Source of the DNA: an uncultured Bacteroidales bacterium
GTDB taxonomy: Bacteria > Bacteroidota > Bacteroidia > Bacteroidales > UBA932
DNA length: 34,250 nucleotides
Assembly: GCA_946405435.1 (NCBI GenBank)
Contig: CAMJHF010000021.1
Location: 1 to 34,250, forward strand
Direction: 5' to 3'
The notes beneath the pieces are model-generated. The model saw only the letters and a program-made list of their open reading frames with translations. It had not been told where the DNA came from and did no database searches. Made by a program: the position numbers and the translations under genes. Shown here piece by piece: positions 34,021-34,250 of the stretch; position 1 is the first letter of the stretch; every line of letters starts with the position of its first letter.

Positions 34021-34042
34021 TATTTCTCCGGACAGCAGTGAA

Positions 34043-34250
34043 CAAAGAAAAAGAAAAACAGGACAAATCTTGCGACTTGTCCTGTTTAGTAGACTCCACC
34101 GGTGAAATCTCGAACCTTCTGGAGGATTTCAAGAAGGTTGATATATTTACACACATTGTCGTCCGACGGTTATTCCGACATTTATTCCGACGTCAAAAAG
34201 TAGTAAGAAAACTTGAAAAAGTAGGGAGAAAATCCTCCAACTGCTCAAAG
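34043..34250. other. Right flank of the IS element: hairpin and an open frame running off the window
   Basis: AAACAGGACAA (34056-34066) and TTGTCCTGTTT (34077-34087) form an 11-bp stem with a 10-base loop ending in T, possibly an intrinsic terminator in either direction. TTATTCCGAC occurs twice at about 34169-34191. A plus-strand frame beginning inside the IS end stays open to the window edge (with LLEDFKKVDIFTHIV), but its composition is weak evidence for a gene and it cannot be judged without more sequence. Confidence 0.35.

Larger units (their letters stand above)
33141..34042 (+). mobile_element. Internally deleted IS4-family insertion sequence (DUF4372 type), 902 bp
   Basis: The left end TTCACTACTGTCCGGAGAAA (33141-33160) and the right end TTTCTCCGGACAGCAGTGAA (34023-34042) are inverted copies matching at 19 of 20 positions. 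They enclose a degraded DUF4372/DDE transposase gene. Full-length relatives are about 1.5 kb, so roughly 0.5 kb has been lost internally. No target-site duplication is evident in the flanks, suggesting age or later rearrangement. The element cannot encode an active transposase but its ends could still be moved by an intact relative elsewhere. Confidence 0.8.

Overview
The window looks like chromosome from a Bacteroidales bacterium (Bacteroidota). The evidence is the many start regions with the Bacteroidota -7 box TAnnTTTG and little Shine-Dalgarno signal, the fimbrillin-like lipoproteins, a TonB-dependent receptor with an N-terminal carboxypeptidase-like domain, the DUF4837/rseP/dxr cluster, a membrane-bound LytTR regulator, and a DUF4372-type IS4 element. 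Most genes are GC-rich with C/G at third codon positions. The lineage within Bacteroidales cannot be fixed by eye. No rRNA, CRISPR array, phage or conjugative module is visible.

Region by region: 19-2484 is a surface lipoprotein with a fimbrillin-like head and about ten glycine-rich repeats. 2597-7371 is housekeeping: def and ruvX on the minus strand, then, on the plus strand, a short membrane protein, dxr, rseP and a DUF4837 lipoprotein. 7372-13279 (minus) is an outer-membrane triad: TonB-dependent receptor, DUF4876 lipoprotein and a DUF6850-like barrel protein. 13280-13837 is a hairpin-rich intergenic stretch ending in tRNA-His. 13883-19465 (minus) is a tightly packed five-gene run: condensation-like acyltransferase, PlsC-like acyltransferase, acyl-CoA ligase, DUF3737 beta-helix protein and MalY/PatB aminotransferase. 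It diverges from a LytTR regulator whose promoter carries five copies of a TTGTGACAAA-type motif, and the regulator is followed by an Omp85-like outer-membrane protein. 21955-25835 (minus) holds an alpha/beta hydrolase, a DUF2207 membrane protein and a LOG-family protein.

25920-29786 (plus) holds an unrecognised small protein, then a stand-alone reverse transcriptase (RT) preceded by a 152-base non-coding leader full of inverted repeats, then a SpoIIE-type phosphatase with an extracytoplasmic sensor. The RT lacks the retron signature motifs and has no intron, DGR or Cas partner in view. Its leader nevertheless has retron-like geometry: a 12-bp inverted repeat brackets 134 bases and ends just before the RT start. 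This RT plus its leader is the best candidate for an undescribed system here.

29799-32325 holds a YkvA-like protein, two divergent 46-residue peptide genes, and a lipoprotein that fuses a fimbrillin-like head to a flavodoxin and a cyclophilin-like domain. The right end (32326-34250) is accessory: 51-bp tandem repeats, a truncated reading frame, and an internally deleted IS4-family element with recognisable terminal inverted repeats.
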